From Lithospermum erythrorhizon (Eukaryota > Streptophyta > Magnoliopsida > Boraginales > Boraginaceae), in contig JADFUC010001262.1 in the NCBI GenBank assembly GCA_019722365.1, positions 55,391-119,390 on the forward strand: 64,000 nt of DNA, read 5' to 3'. The notes below the pieces were generated by a model that was given only the letters and a program-made list of their open reading frames with translations, had not been told where the DNA came from and ran no database searches. This document shows, one piece after another, positions 24,074 to 39,419 of this stretch. The position numbers were made by a program, and so were the translations under genes. Every line of letters starts with the position of its first letter. Position 1 is the first letter of the stretch.

Positions 24074-25429
24074 CTCCAATTAAAATTGAACTCGTCGAAA
24101 ATATTAGAGTTCCCTAGTTTAGCCTCTAAAATCAATCTTAAGCTAAAGTTAAGGTTTATTATTAATTAAAACTAATTTTACACTTCGAATAATGACATGG
24201 CACAAAAATAAGGTTCACCGAAAATATGGAATTCGAAATTAACAAGTCAAGGATGGGGCGAATAAATAAATAAATATTTGCAATAATTCTTATTATATGG
24301 GGCACCAACTTTGGGTCTAAGAAGACCTAGATTTAAAAATTATTTTATCAGATCCACTTGATCATTAATTATCAAATCCATCAATGAGAAGAAAGTCTGG
24401 TAGCCTATAAATACCCTTCCCATTTTCGAAAATAAAAAAGGAGGAAGGCGAAGGATACATCAGAATAATCATTATCGCCTGTGGAAAAATACTCTTAGGA
24501 ATTCTTACATGAGAAATTCTCGAATGTTTTGTCAAAATCTGATGAAATAAGCCACAAGCACCACCAAACCACCAAAATCACCTAAATCTTCATCCTTTAA
24601 GGCAAAATAGGCGCCTAGTCCAAGAACATGGGAATAATTACTGCACAAACACAGTAATTTCATGAACATCATCCAAAAGTACGTTGATTAGAATCTAAAC
24701 TTTAGATTTAAATAATCAAATCACTACATGAACAAGCTGATAAAGTTCATGTAGTAAATCACAAGCAGGACTAAAAATTGCTAAGTCCCCTGTCTGTACA
24801 GCCAGTATCAAGAACAAGGTTGAGCTGGATATCCATAGATCGCGAGCTAGGAAGTTTGCTCAAGTTCGGGACTATGTTGCTAAAGCCCTTGAACTAGTCC
24901 TAGCCATACAGGATCAAGCTTCTATTATAGACCTTTGAAAGAGTTGAGTCGAACCCTAATAAGTTTGTGTCTCGGTTTGATAATCATCGAGTTGAGTCAA
25001 ATTTTAATGTTCGAGTTTTATTTCAAATTGAGTCTCGTCATGTATTATATCAATATTGTCGAGTCGAACCCTTCTCGAGTCGAGTTGAACCTTCTCGAGT
25101 TCCACTAGATGTCGACTTAATTTAAGCATTTTTGTTAATAAAATTCATTTTCATGTGTTAATACATATTACTAATGTAATACTTATATGTAATGTATATT
25201 GAGTGTTCCAACATATTATTAATAGACCTTTATAATTTAATGATTATATTAATAATTTTCAAGTAGGATCGAGTTTAATCTAAAAATCAATCGAGTATAA
25301 TATTAATGTTTGTGTCTCGGTTTGAAACACCGAATCGAATTATTCGAGTCGAACTTTGTCGAAATATTCGAGTTTTCCATACTCGTAAAAAAGGCCTAGC
25401 TGCTAAGGCACTCTGGCTAAACACATATC

Positions 25430-25690
25430 CGGCTCCTCTAGGTCCAAGTACAAAAGTACGGCTAAGACCAAGTCCAACAATAAGATCAAGACTATACAGC
25501 CACACGGGATCAAGCTGCTAAGGCACCCTGGCTTGGACCATATCTATATCAAGACAAAGTCTAGGACCATACCCATATCAAAACCAAATCCATGACCAAG
25601 TCTAGTACCATACCTAAGTCAAGACCGCCCATGACCATATTCAAGTCTAGGACCATATCAAAACCAGGTCTAAGTCTAAGACCCAAGTCA
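25430..25690. repeat. degenerate AAGACCAAGTCTAGGACCATA repeats
   Basis: Variants of AAGACCAAGTC, GTCTAGGACCATA and CCATATCAAAACCA recur about every 20-40 bp over some 260 bp. It reads as a decayed tandem array. An open frame runs through part of it because the repeats lack stops. Confidence 0.65.
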
Positions 25691-25904
25691 ATCTCATGCT
25701 CAAATTGTAGAGATCATCATACAGTAGAGAGAACTAGATTGATAGGCGGACCCCACGTTTCATTATATTTTCTTTGTACTCATAAAAGTTTCACCAAATG
25801 ATTTTATTTATAATAAAACTTTTTTGACGATACAAAATGTGGATTAATTAAGTGAATATATAGTTTGTGTATAATGGAAAGGGTTAATTTCTTGTTTCCC
25901 TATA

Positions 25905-26050
25905 TACTATCGCGTAAGTTTCAAATTATCCCCTAATACTAATATCGTTTCAAATTACCCCTTAATACTATTATCGTTTCAAATTGCCCCCTAAACTATA
26001 CTTAGTTTCAAATTGCTCTCTCAACTAAGGAGTTACCCCCTCAACTATTC
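25905..26050. repeat. minisatellite, about 30-bp units with TTTCAAATTACCCCC
   Basis: Four to five units of the form TTTCAAATT(A/G)CCCCCTAA plus ACTA..ATCG follow one another with decreasing regularity. No coding content is seen. Confidence 0.7.
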
Positions 26051-26419
26051 AAATTACCTCTTGATATGATAGAATGTTGTTTTGCCAAAATGACAAACTC
26101 ATAATAACACATATAATAGACTTTTTTGGGACACTTTTTGAATATAACTAAACATGTGTACCAAAATATTAATTAAATTAAAAACCTAAATATTAATTAA
26201 AAATTATATTTAATTAAAACCCCCACCTCCACCCCTATTGTCTTCTTTGATAAAAAATACCAAACCCCTATCCAAAGTCTCCTCCCATACCCATACCCCC
26301 ATTAAAGTCGACCACCTCCATATTGTACCTCACCGCAATTAGTATTTCAATTTTACAACCCTTTTCTTTACTACCTATAGTTCAATTAATTTTAAGCAAA
26401 TGGGGGTCCTAAAAGATCA

Positions 26420-26656
26420 AAAGATCATTTTTATTGGATTCTTGGTGGTGCTGATGTTTCTGTAGCATGTGGTTGGTAGATTTTTATTGCTTGATATCAA
26501 AGACATTAAAAATATACCTATTTATAGTCTTCAAGATATAATACATATGGTATAACTTGGTAAACAAGTAGCCTAATTTTCCTTAATCATGTCGCTCTTT
26601 CGATAAACAAGACGTACTCGATATACAAGGCAAAAACATTCATTATTTCTATGACA
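26420..26656 (-). repeat. Ty1/copia 3' LTR, reverse strand
   Basis: On the reverse strand a purine tract GAGGGGAG is followed at 26656 by TGTCATAGAAATAATG. This resembles the GGGGGAGTGTTAT junction typical of plant copia elements. The preceding sequence (26680-26830) holds the CACTGGGTTTTTATCCCAC..GGGTTTTTCC stretch usual before such LTRs. The lower boundary near 26420 is a guess. Confidence 0.55.
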
Positions 26657-26879
26657 CTCCCCTCGATGTCTAATCAACAAGAATATGCCTTGTTAAAACC
26701 TTACTAGGAAAAACCCGTGTGGGATAAAAACCCAGTGAAGGAAAAAGAGTGCATTATTCTTAACATATGCTTATAATGTTGCCTTATTAAAACCACAATA
26801 GGAAAACCCATTGGGACAAAACTTTGATTAAGAAAAAAGAGTACAACGCATATTAACTCCCTCTCGTGACCACATCACT

Positions 26880-27890
26880 TTACTAGGAAAACCCGCTGAG
26901 ATAGTGGAGTGATTTAGTGAATATATTTGATAGACATCATAAGATCGACTGTCAGACATCAATTTCACCATTCTTTTAAAGGATCATAAGGAAGAATTTT
27001 GGTGAAATATGCTTTGTTCTATCTCCTTGATATATCCTTCCTTTAACTGTGCAATACATGTAGAATTATCTTCATATTGTGGTCGCTGGGATGAATTTCT
27101 GCATAATAACACGCATACGTATTCGATAATGATGGATCACAACAGAAGCCAAACACATTCACGACTTGCTTCATGTATTGCCAATATTTCGATATGGTTT
27201 GATGATGTAGGTGATATGGTTTGTTTCATAGATCGCCATGAAATAGCTGTTCCACCACTAGTAAATAGATATCCTGTCTGTGATCTTCTATTACGGATCG
27301 ATATATCCTCGTGATCAAGATATCCATTTCTATCTCCAATTTTGTGAGGTATTTGAATAGAACAATACCATATCCATTGTACCTCTAAGGTATCGAAGAA
27401 TTTATTTTAAGTTCATTTCAATGCCTTTGTGTTGGTGCAGAACTATATGTCACTAATAGATTAACAACAAATGATATTTATGGTCTTGTATGACTACTAA
27501 AGACTTAAATGTGCACTTCAGATCAAATAGTTCTTCGTTGTTTTCTAGGCCTCGAATGGATCTTTTGTTCATCTAGTGACCTCACAAACTATCGGGGTGC
27601 TCAATGGATATGACTTATTCATAAGAAATTATTTTGAGACCTTTTTCACAAAAGTCTCTTAACATACAAATATTCCTTTAATCAAGTGATCTATTTGTAG
27701 TCCAAGACAAAGCTTTGTCTGTCCGAGATCTTTCATCTCAAATTCCTTCTTCAAGTAGTTTATAGCTTTTGGAAGCTCTTCAGGGGTTCCAATTATATTT
27801 AAGTCATCAACATAAACTACAATTATCACAAACTCTTTTCCTGATCTTTTCATGAAAATACAAGGGCATGTAAGTGAAGGAAATTTCATA
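26880..27890 (-). pseudogene. Ty1/copia reverse transcriptase-RNase H remnant
   Basis: The reverse strand at 27659-27890 encodes CPCIFMKRSGKEFVIIVVYVDDLN, containing the copia catalytic YVDD box, then EMKDLGQTKLCLGLQI. After a stop at 27659 the homology continues in broken frames (HPLSTP..., then TGYLFTSGGTAISWRS and ASRECVWL near 27120-27275, the RNase H part). Gag, protease and integrase are absent. It runs into the LTR at 26656, so only the 3' third of an element survives. Confidence 0.8.
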
Positions 27891-28730
27891 TGCAAAACTT
27901 AAATAAAATCAACTAAGCATATAAACAGGACCACTTTAATTATATATTTCAGATCTAAATAATATATTGTAATATAAATATTAGTAAGAACACTTACAAT
28001 GTAGCGGAATATTATCACCAACAATCTTTTACGAAGCCTTCTTTGAATTCCTAGCAAGTAGCACCACAAATTGGAAGTGTCTCTAGTTAGTCCACACCAG
28101 GAGAGGTTGAATCCTATATTTGAGTTTGTTAGAACACACGAGGAATTGGATGATAAAATCAAAGTGGAACTATCAAGTTCTACACTTGATTCTCACGGTT
28201 TTCCTAAGGGGAGGGGGCGTGATTTTCAATGTTGGAGGCTAGGTTTTAATGATTCATGAAAACCTAATAAGTCTCCTTTAAATGGAGTCCTATTATTGGG
28301 ACGTAGAGTTCCAACCGAATAGTTAATGAGCGTATTCAAGTATAAAATACTACTAGCAAGTTATTAACAAGCTCAACTAACTATTTAATTAAACTAGCAA
28401 GTTATTGATTACAATCAATTTCACCTCTACCAAATATAGTTTGTTTCACATGAAATATAATTATCATCGTATGCTATGGTGACCTTATAGTAAGATAATA
28501 GCAATAGATAATAATATAATAGCCCATTAATATTATTATAACGGTTATGCATGGAATCTAGCAATCGACATAACCTTCCGTATTGTCGTGAGAACCGAAT
28601 TAATAATTACAATTACTATGGTTGAATGTTCCGTTTATGTAAGCACATTCACTAAACTAGTAACGGAATTGTTACAACAATTATCGCAACGGGCACAATA
28701 AATGAAACCAATAACTATTGATTTCCAGCA
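27891..28730 (-). repeat. Ty1/copia LTR, reverse strand, about 840 bp
   Basis: The reverse strand starts TGCTGGAAATCAATAG at 28730, close to TGTTGGAAATCAATGA at 57415. It shares the CACACCAGGAGAGGTTGAATC block (28091) with the copia LTRs at 13350 and 56640. It plausibly ends GTTTTGCA at 27891. The flanking 5-mers TCATA and CTCCT do not match, so it is either truncated or its ends are misplaced. Confidence 0.55.
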
Positions 28731-31700
28731 CTCCTACATGCCCATGGATGATTACTTTACAATTCATTTGTCTCGCGATCTCTAGTCACAAAGCAACTTA
28801 TAAGAAGTGTGTCAAAACCTTACCCATTTTTTTTACTCAAAACTACGCGAACCATACCGGAGCAAACCGGCTGAACGTCAGCGCGCATAATCGCCTATGA
28901 TTCTCCGAGAGGCCCGAGATCTACCTTGTATATCAAGGATGAACAAATCCCCTATAGTATATCAACATCTAATGCTATACTTACTGTGTCACATAACATA
29001 TGCCGTTATGATCCTCTTTAAGCCAGACACGTCATTATACTAAAGCACACAACCTTTATATAACATAAATTGTTATATACGTTAGTCTAAGAACCGCTAA
29101 AATTCAACAGTTCTAAGCAAAAAATTCATAGGACACAGATATACATATCCTCTATGATTTTGCAACGGTCAAACCACCTCCTCAGTTATACAAATTGGAC
29201 AGCCCATAAGATTGATTAGACTTACAAGCTCTCATTATCCAAGAAAATTGATCATCAATCAATCAAGCAGGTTGGTCATCAAATGCTAAGTTGCCCCAAA
29301 CCATCAAAGAACTCCACTGTGTGTGGAAAAATGGCTATCTTACATTTCTAGACTTGAAGAGGTTATCTTGTCACCATTGACAGGTTGCCTCTCCAGAAGC
29401 TGCAAACTTGCCTTGGGATTTATTATTTCAACCAACTGTGAAATAACAAATGACTATATGAATGAATTATGCATTCATATATTGCAGTTAACAATCAGAT
29501 TGTAATACAAGAATTACCTTGTTCAATGAATTGTTTAATTTAATCAAGAAGCTAAATGAAGTAGCTCCCACTAAACCTTGAGTCGTCCAGTTTCTTCTTT
29601 GATCTCGTGAAATCAAACTTTAATTTAATCACAGAAGAATATATCAACTCCGAGATGCTTGCTCAACTCCACACGTGGATCCTTAAGCTTGCATGAATCT
29701 CTAAGGTCCTTTTAAGACATGCAAAGCCGAAGGCAAATGACATAATCACTCTAAACTAAAAAGCTACTTACAAGTAGTTTTTACATCTATCTGCTCGGTC
29801 TCTCAACCATGGAATTAGCGATGGCTAAGATTATCCCGACATATTTCATATAAATCAGGGATTTCAAAATGGGTTTTGGGCCCACGTTTTGCCTTAAAAC
29901 TATGGACATTACCATATGAGTCCAGTTTCTTCTCAAATACCCACTTACACTCAGTTATCAAACCCTACTAGTTAAGTATAACAAGGAAAAAACCTTGCTT
30001 TGGTATATATAAGGACTGCTTGGGGATTTATGGCAAGAGTTTACTGGTTATTATTGGGCGTGTTTACAACACTATTAAAGTGTGTTAAACACATGTATCT
30101 TATTAAATGCATATTCTTTAACAACATTACTAGCAATACAAATTGACCGTCAAGTTGTAATATCGAGTTCAAGCTTCTTTAGTTTACTCCAAGCATACTA
30201 GACTTCTTTGAAGCTTCTCCCATTGAGAATTACTTGGCTAATAGTGTTCCACATGGACAATTTTCCATGACAATTACTCTCACATTCACTCCCAAGCTTT
30301 CTACATCCTTAACTCATCCATCTCAAGTATAGTTATCTCTATTCTCTTAAAGTTACTACAAAGCGTATTCCGAATCCGCGTGAATACCTTAGTAAAACCC
30401 CACAATTCCTATTATGGGAATTGTGCTATGTCATGGCCTGGATGTGTTAAACATACGATCCTAACATTTATATACGGTGAACTCATTACTACTACGTAAT
30501 AGATTCCAACCACTCTCAATCACGAGGTCCTTACTTGTGGGGAAATGCACTTAATAGAGAGTTGCCCGTCAATAAGCAATATGTCTATAATAGAATTTAA
30601 TCTATCATAAATTTTATTCACCTCAAGCTTCATGATGAATTATACTTAACAAGAAAATGTCATCTAAGCTTATATTTTGTGACTAATATAACATATGTCA
30701 CATATATGTAATCGGGCTCACAAATGTACAAGAATCAATTCAGTACCATACCTTTCAAGGTTGTATGAGGATTCATTTAGTACTCAATGTGTAAAAATAT
30801 TATGTGCAGTTGTGCTCCCACTAACCTTTAAGGAACTCAAGGTTCATCTTCACTCTTGACCCTTTTTTATTTCAATCAAAATATCAAGATGAAGATTCTA
30901 ACTCCATTATATTGTATCTCAAGTTTGCAACTTGGATACTGATAGTATAATCGTTTCCTTCTTATTCTCGTTTGAGATGTGAACTTCCAATAACAATGTC
31001 AAGTATCCATCATCGGGACACATTTAGAACATTCTATGATCACTACTTAAATACATGTTAAGCAACACGTGGTAATCAATAAGGAAAAGTTTGAAATAGA
31101 CATGTGCATAGTCAACCAATGAATACATTCAACATGGTCAAACCAAATATTTGATTCATTTATGACTATATGTTCATTTAATGGAAATACTTTTCTACTC
31201 GGTTTAATCACCATCTAGAAGGAAATAGAGCGAAGTTATATACTGACTGTATTCCAATTATATTTCACCGATGACCTTAAGTCATCTATCGAGTATGATT
31301 TATTCATATAATCATGTCAAGCTTTTGCATTAGAATCAACAATGCATAAGCAATTCTCACATAATATTCCTGATATAACCGAATGGTTCTAACACTGGAT
31401 TGGTGTCTCATAAGGAGCCGCTTGAATACATTCAAGTCATATATTTATTTCCACCCTTTATACTTCATAATGAAGATACTATACATACAAAAAATTATAA
31501 TTCTATAGTAGATGGAAATAAATACCAGTTTTCTTCTAGTTATGTACATGATGACATAATCTCAACAACATTAGACTGTTAAATTATGTCTACTTCAAGA
31601 CATATATTAAGTTGTCCATACAAGACGCTTTTAAAGTTTGTTTATCAAACATAACTCTTGAGTTATCTCGTCAGCTTGAGTATGAATTAAATTTAATTGA

Positions 31701-32700
31701 AAGGTAAAAGGCTAACTTTGATATGTGAATTTATTTGATTCATTGTGTTTCAACTACATTGAACATAATTCTTATTTCAGATCTCAAATCAGTGACACAT
31801 CTAAGGTAGAATGAAAATTACTTTGGTATACAAATTGAAAGATTTTATCCATTGTGTTTTAACTTCATTAAACACAATTCTTTACTTACGTATCTTATCA
31901 AGTACGCTTTTAAGATCAAAATGATGTCTCATTCCTTGGATAATACATTACTCGTGTCGATGATACTTAATTCAGAACTTGATAGTATTTATATGGTCCT
32001 CCCATACTCTTATCAATTTTATATATTATTCAATGATTTATATCCACGATCAACATGTATGTGAACATACAAACTGTAATTCTCCCAATATTAACGTACT
32101 CCCACTCAAGTCTAGTAGGAGTTGACTCAGTTTATCTTTGCAAGATTGAACTCAAGTCTTGTTAAAGTCATTTTTCCACAAGTATTACTCAATTGTTTGT
32201 TATTCAAAATATCATGTCTTTTAATAAGAATAGAATGACATTCCCAATCGTAATCACCCCGATATATGGAAATACATGCATGTCCATTAAATACGATATC
32301 CACCTCCTACTCATAGTCCGAAGAAAGTGAGTTTGAAATTTCAACCATTCATGGATGATTTAAACTGTGTGCTCTTATAATATAGTCACCTATCATTACA
32401 TAAGAGCTCAATTATCTTTCTTTGTGTCTTATCTCCTGGCTACTACTATACTTGGCTCATAATCATGATCTAAGACCATGCTGAAGTCAAATAGTGTCTA
32501 AGATATCGGTAGTTTAAATTTTAATAAATGACATTACGCTTTTTTATAGCAAAATATTTGGAGACATGGGTTTTATCAAACCTCTCTTTCTATTTCTCAG
32601 TGTTATAAATATCATTCTTTCTATGCTTAATATTGGGAATAATAAAATTAATCATTAACTTCAAATCGTCTCTTGTGCACTCAACTTTACAAAGGATAAA
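28731..32700 (-). mobile_element. strongly decayed copia-derived region, otherwise unassigned
   Basis: One clear coding relic is seen: on the reverse strand at about 29855-29945 the translation gives KWVFEKKLDSYGNVHSFKAK, the start of copia reverse transcriptase. Elsewhere there is only AT-rich sequence with three CTCCCACT boxes (29565, 30817, 32095) that resemble inverted copia purine tracts. A 9-bp hairpin, CACAATTCC with GGAATTGTG, lies at 30401-30425. No intact gene is visible. Confidence 0.45.
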
Positions 32701-35115
<2,415 letters not shown>

Positions 35116-35119
35116 ATTT

Positions 35120-35131
35120 TGATATTAGAGC
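35120..35131 (+). promoter_or_regulatory. primer-binding site, initiator tRNA-Met type, decayed
   Basis: TGATATTAGAGC lies 4 bp after the LTR end and differs at two C-to-T or G-to-A positions from TGGTATCAGAGC, the common plant retrotransposon site for initiator methionine tRNA. Confidence 0.8.
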
Positions 35132-35267
35132 CTGTGTTATGGTATATATATGGTGTCTCAAGGTGGGTTACGTGTCTAGTTTACATTGTTGAAGAGTTGT
35201 CAATATTTGAATTTTCTTAGGAGTCTCATTTTTTCCTTTCTTTTTTGTTATATCGTGACTGCTGAGG

Positions 35268-36500
35268 ATGCCACCTCACGTAGGTCTGCACGGTCAGCGC
35301 CGCAAGAGGAGCTCAAGCGAGAGGCCGCGAGAGGTCCTAGGGAGGCAGTGAGTACAAGAGCTGCGTAAGATATGGATAGAGTCAGAGGCGCTGCAGACTA
35401 GTGGAACAACAGGTTCATGGATAAATGTGGATTTGTGGTCGCGACCGTATCACTGCCATAGACCGAAGTTGTCAGAAAAATATTCGACCATTTCCTCGAA
35501 GTGACCCACCAAAGTTTGTTTGAGCCGCTTCACCTATTCAGCATTGGAGTTCATTCAGACTTGAGACCATACTGAGCCTATGGGCATATCGAGAGCCGAG
35601 GATCGAGTTTGGCAAGCATGTGTTACATGGCGGAGCCCGGATCGGTGGAAAATGCAATCGATTTTAGGTTCTGACCGATTAGACACCGCACTGAACCGAT
35701 GGTAGAATGTTTAGAGATATTGTCTTAGAACACACATGTCTCGGCTCTTTAGAGCTGAGTGCCGGGTACGCCTAAACAGGGGGCAAGAGTGTCAATAACT
35801 ACGAAAGAAAGTTCAATGAAAGCATGCTGCCATTCCTGAGGGGGATGCTAAATGGTAGAAAGAATGAGAGAACTGACGCCGGACTGGGGAGATACGCATT
35901 AGATTTTGCTCATGAGTTTTGTGATTTTTCATGAGGTATTTAATGATGCCTTCCTGTGCAGATGGAGTCTGGCTGAGTGTCGGCCAATGGGAGAAAGAGG
36001 GTATGCAGGATGTTTTTGTGGATTTGGTGGGTCAATCAAGCTCTGATTTCCTGTGGACGCCCTATCTTAGCGCAATCATTTCAATCAGAGTCAGCTTAGC
36101 TCGCTACTAATTTCAATCTAGCACTATTGGTTACGTGTCGGTGTCTTTAGTAGGTGGCTCGAGGATCTCGTGGAGGTTACTACGGAGCGTACGCTAAATC
36201 CGTGGATGTTTCATTGTGGTAAATCAGTCATAAAGGCGCACTGCCGCGAGAATTATGGTCTATTATCGATATCGCGTTAAGGACACGTTGTTACTAATTG
36301 TCTCCAGAGGCAAGGTGTTGGTGGAAGTACTAGCATATTTTGCTATCAGGTACTGACAGAGAGTGTTATCAAGGAAATCGTGGAGGTCGGTTCGGTGGTA
36401 GAGTAAACTTCGGACGTGGAGCTGAAAATAGTCAGGGTGGTAATATTGCTGGAACTAGTCAGAGTGGGCGTTGAGTTGGGGCGTGGTCGTATTTGCAGCT
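35268..36500 (+). pseudogene. gypsy gag remnant of element 3
   Basis: The start codon at 35268 opens MPPH.. with an arginine-rich N-terminus, matching the MPPR start of element 4 gag. Frames are broken throughout. A zinc-knuckle relic FHCGKSVIKAHC, from a CX2C-type knuckle, lies near 36210-36260. It would have formed the capsid-like particle. Confidence 0.65.
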
Positions 36501-36539
36501 ACCTAACAACAAGCTCAGATTCTCCTAGAGTGGGCGATA

Positions 36540-36927
36540 GTACTTAAATTTATTTGGGTTAGAAGCTAAGGTCTTGTTTGATTCAAAAGTACTATTCATT
36601 CATATATTCTCAAAATTCTCGCTATACCACTTTTAATTCTCGACGCCGGGTAGGAAAGTTCATAAGATTGAGAAGTACTTAGAAACCCGCCTTGCTATTG
36701 AAAATCAATGTCTAGAGATAGATTTACTCCCTTTTGAAATGAATGATTTTGACCTTATTTTGGGGATGGATTGGTTAGGGAGACATCATGCAGTGATAGA
36801 TTGTCATCTTAAGAAGATTGAAATATCTAGTCCTGGAAAATCTAAGATTCTTTTCCTAGGTGATAGAAAAATTCTTTCCTCTTGCCTCATTTCTGCTTTA
36901 GTTGCCCATGTTGTTGAGAAAGGATGA
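36540..36927 (+). pseudogene. gypsy protease remnant of element 3
   Basis: A damaged AKVLFDS block near 36565 precedes an open segment (36739-36927) with FDLILGMDWLGRHHAVIDCHLK, the characteristic end of gypsy protease. It is nearly the same as the element 1 copy at 4240-4340. Confidence 0.75.
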
Positions 36928-36939
36928 GTTGTTATCTTC

Positions 36940-37870
36940 CCATGTCATTGACACGAAAGGATAAGAACGAACTAGGTGTCATTCATGCCGTGAGAGATTA
37001 TAAGCCGATTGTTCAAGAGTTGCCGCAGACTTCCTCCTCGTAAGTGCAGTAGCGCCGAGTTTTCCATAGAATTACTTCCTAGTACTACTCCGATTTCTAT
37101 GGCACCATACAGAATGGCTCCTGCAGAGTTGAAAGAGTTGAAGACTCAATTACAAGAGTTGTTAGATAAGGGATTCATTCGACCAAGTAGTTCACCTTGG
37201 GGTGCTCCTGTATTGTTTGTCAAGAAGAAAGATGGATCTCTGAGGTTGTGTATTGATTATAGGCAGTTGAATAAAGTAACAATTAAGAATTGATATTGGT
37301 TGCCTACGATTGATGTTTTGTTTGATCAATTGAGAGATGCCCGTGTATTTTCTAAGATTGACTTGAAGTTACCACTGCTGGAGAATTAAGAAGGACGGTG
37401 CGTCAAGTCGGCATTTAGAACAAGATATAGGCACTACGAGTTTTTGGTAATGCCGCTTGCTTACTTAATGCCCCACAAAGATTTATGGACCTTGTACTCT
37501 TATTTGACAAATTTGTATGGTGCTTTATCATTTTGATATTTTTTGATATATTCTTGTAGCAGAGAGCACGAAGAGCAATTTGAGAATCAGGCCGAGACCT
37601 TGAGGAGAAACTAATCAGATACAAATTTTCTATTGTGAATTTAGTCGGGAAGCGTGCAGCCATCATGTGTGATTTCAAAGTAGGGTATAAGTGTCGATCC
37701 TTAGAAGTTGAAGTTCGTGATGAATCGGGAGTCAAATCTAATGTGTTGTTAATTAAATAAGAAGTTTTTGGGCCTAAAGGATATTATTCCGAGATTTATA
37801 CAAGATTTCGACATTTAAACAACACCGACTGCTGACTGTAGCCGGAGTTCCATTTGTTTGAAATGAGGAG
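36940..37870 (+). pseudogene. gypsy reverse transcriptase remnant of element 3
   Basis: The open stretch 37009-37293 holds [40 protein letters not shown] and [14 protein letters not shown]. After a stop the SKIDL block appears near 37355. The FxDDIL catalytic region near 37520 is scrambled by indels. This copy is therefore dead. Confidence 0.8.
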
Positions 37871-37879
37871 GAATTCAAG

Positions 37880-38420
37880 CCAATGAAGTCAAAGAGAAAC
37901 CGACTCACCGCCTATCAGTTGACTCTTCCCTTGGGACATGATGACTATGTCGTTTATAGTGATGCTTCACATCAGGGGTTGGGATGTGTATTATGCAACA
38001 TGGTAAGGTAATATCATATGTATCGCGACGGTTGAAAAGTCATGACAAGAATTATCCGATGCATGATTTGGAGTTAGCTGCAATTGTGTTTGCACGTAAG
38101 ATTTGGAGCACTACTTGTATGGAAAGCATACTTTATTTTTACCGATCACAAGAGTTCAGTACCTACCTAACAAAAAAGATTTCTAACTGACAGCCAAAGG
38201 TGGATGGAGTTTGGTTAATGACAGATATTTCCATTGAGTATTATCCTGAAAGTGAATATGGTAGTTGGATGACAAGTCATAAAGGAAAGGTTAAGGAGCC
38301 GTTGAATGAAATGAAACAACTAAAAGTTAATTTTGAAATAGGAGTCATGGAGGTTTGCTAAGCAAATAAAGAGTTAGATCGGTTCTTCTTGATCGAATAC
38401 TTGAGTTACAACAGAAAGAT
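37880..38420 (+). pseudogene. gypsy RNase H remnant of element 3
   Basis: [11 protein letters not shown] spans about 37945-37980, followed in a shifted frame by [16 protein letters not shown] and [15 protein letters not shown] (37984-38190). The remainder, FYRSQEF instead of the [14 protein letters not shown] motif, is frame-shifted. Confidence 0.8.
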
Positions 38421-38426
38421 GAGAAG

Positions 38427-39350
38427 TTGCGAAAGATAATTAAAGAAGTAAAAGGCGGAAGTAGATCGGATTTTGTGGTGAGAGATGATGGAGCCCTTAC
38501 AATGCATGGTAGAATATTCGTGCCTTACTCTCAAGAGTTAAAAAGGGAGATTTTGGATGAAGCTCACAATGCTCCATATAATATGCATCCTGTTAGTACT
38601 AAGATGTATCCAGATTTAAGAACAATCTATTGGTGTCCTAAGATGAAAAGAGAAATTGCCGAGTTTATATCTAAATGTCTGACTTGCCAACAAGTGAAGA
38701 TTGAACATTTATTATCCAAAGAATATTACAGTAACCCCTTCCTATTATAGAGTGACTGGGAATATATTACTTATAGATTTGTTCTCGGACTTCCGAGAAC
38801 GCTGAGAAAGAATGACGGTATTTAGCGATAGTGTGATGACCGCTTAAGTCGGCTCATTTCTTACCAATTAAATCGACACATGGTCCTGAGCAGTTGGCGA
38901 GATTGTATGTTGATCAAATTGTGAGGTTGCATGGAGTTCCTGGTGAATTTCGCTTGATCGACGCTAGATTCACTGCTCAAGAGTTGCTTTTCAAGAAGCA
39001 GCTGATCAAAAGTTAATCTGAGTACATCATTTCATCCACAATGATAAGCAATCGAGGATAATTCAAATATTGAGGATATGTTGCGGGCTTCGTAGAACTT
39101 TTCCTAAACCGATGATTTAGCCGCCCAAAATGGAGTTCTATATAATAATAGTTTTCATGCTTAGTATTGGATGGCACCATTCGAGGTATTGTATGGAAGA
39201 AAATGTAGGACTCCAGCTTGTTAGGATGAGGTCGGAGACAAGAAAGTATATAGTTCAGAGTTGGTGGAAGGCCGGTAGAAAGAATAAAATTAATTAAAAA
39301 CACATGAAGGCAAAGGCAGATGTATAAAAAGATGTATGCATCGCCGAGTA
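38427..39350 (+). pseudogene. gypsy integrase remnant of element 3
   Basis: The open stretch 38427-38750 contains GRIFVPYSQELKREILDEAH and the zinc finger (NMHP..KCLTCQQVK). The catalytic core follows with many indels: a FVLGLPRTLRKNDG-like segment near 38780, FLPIKSTHGPEQLARLYVDQ near 38850, and PFEVLYGRKC near 39180. Confidence 0.8.
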
Positions 39351-39419
39351 GATTTAATGTTTGATGTCAGTGATAGAGTGTTTTTGGAGGATATCCCCTT
39401 GGAAAGGTGTGCTGAGATT

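Larger units (their letters stand above)
24079..26419. other. repeat-rich intergenic DNA, no gene seen
   Basis: Two stretches rich in CGAGT/GTCGAA (about 24945-25100 and 25255-25390) both contain GTTTGTGTCTCGGTTTGA. GATCAAGCTnCT and CTGCTAAGGCAC..TGGCT segments recur at about 24905, 25400 and 25513. Two minisatellites are listed separately. No frame shows a protein motif. Confidence 0.6.

Noticed and set aside
22911..24117. Several 85-102 codon ORFs in the solo LTR
   Set aside because: They are LTR sequence; the related LTRs at 57850 and 63479 do not conserve the frames.
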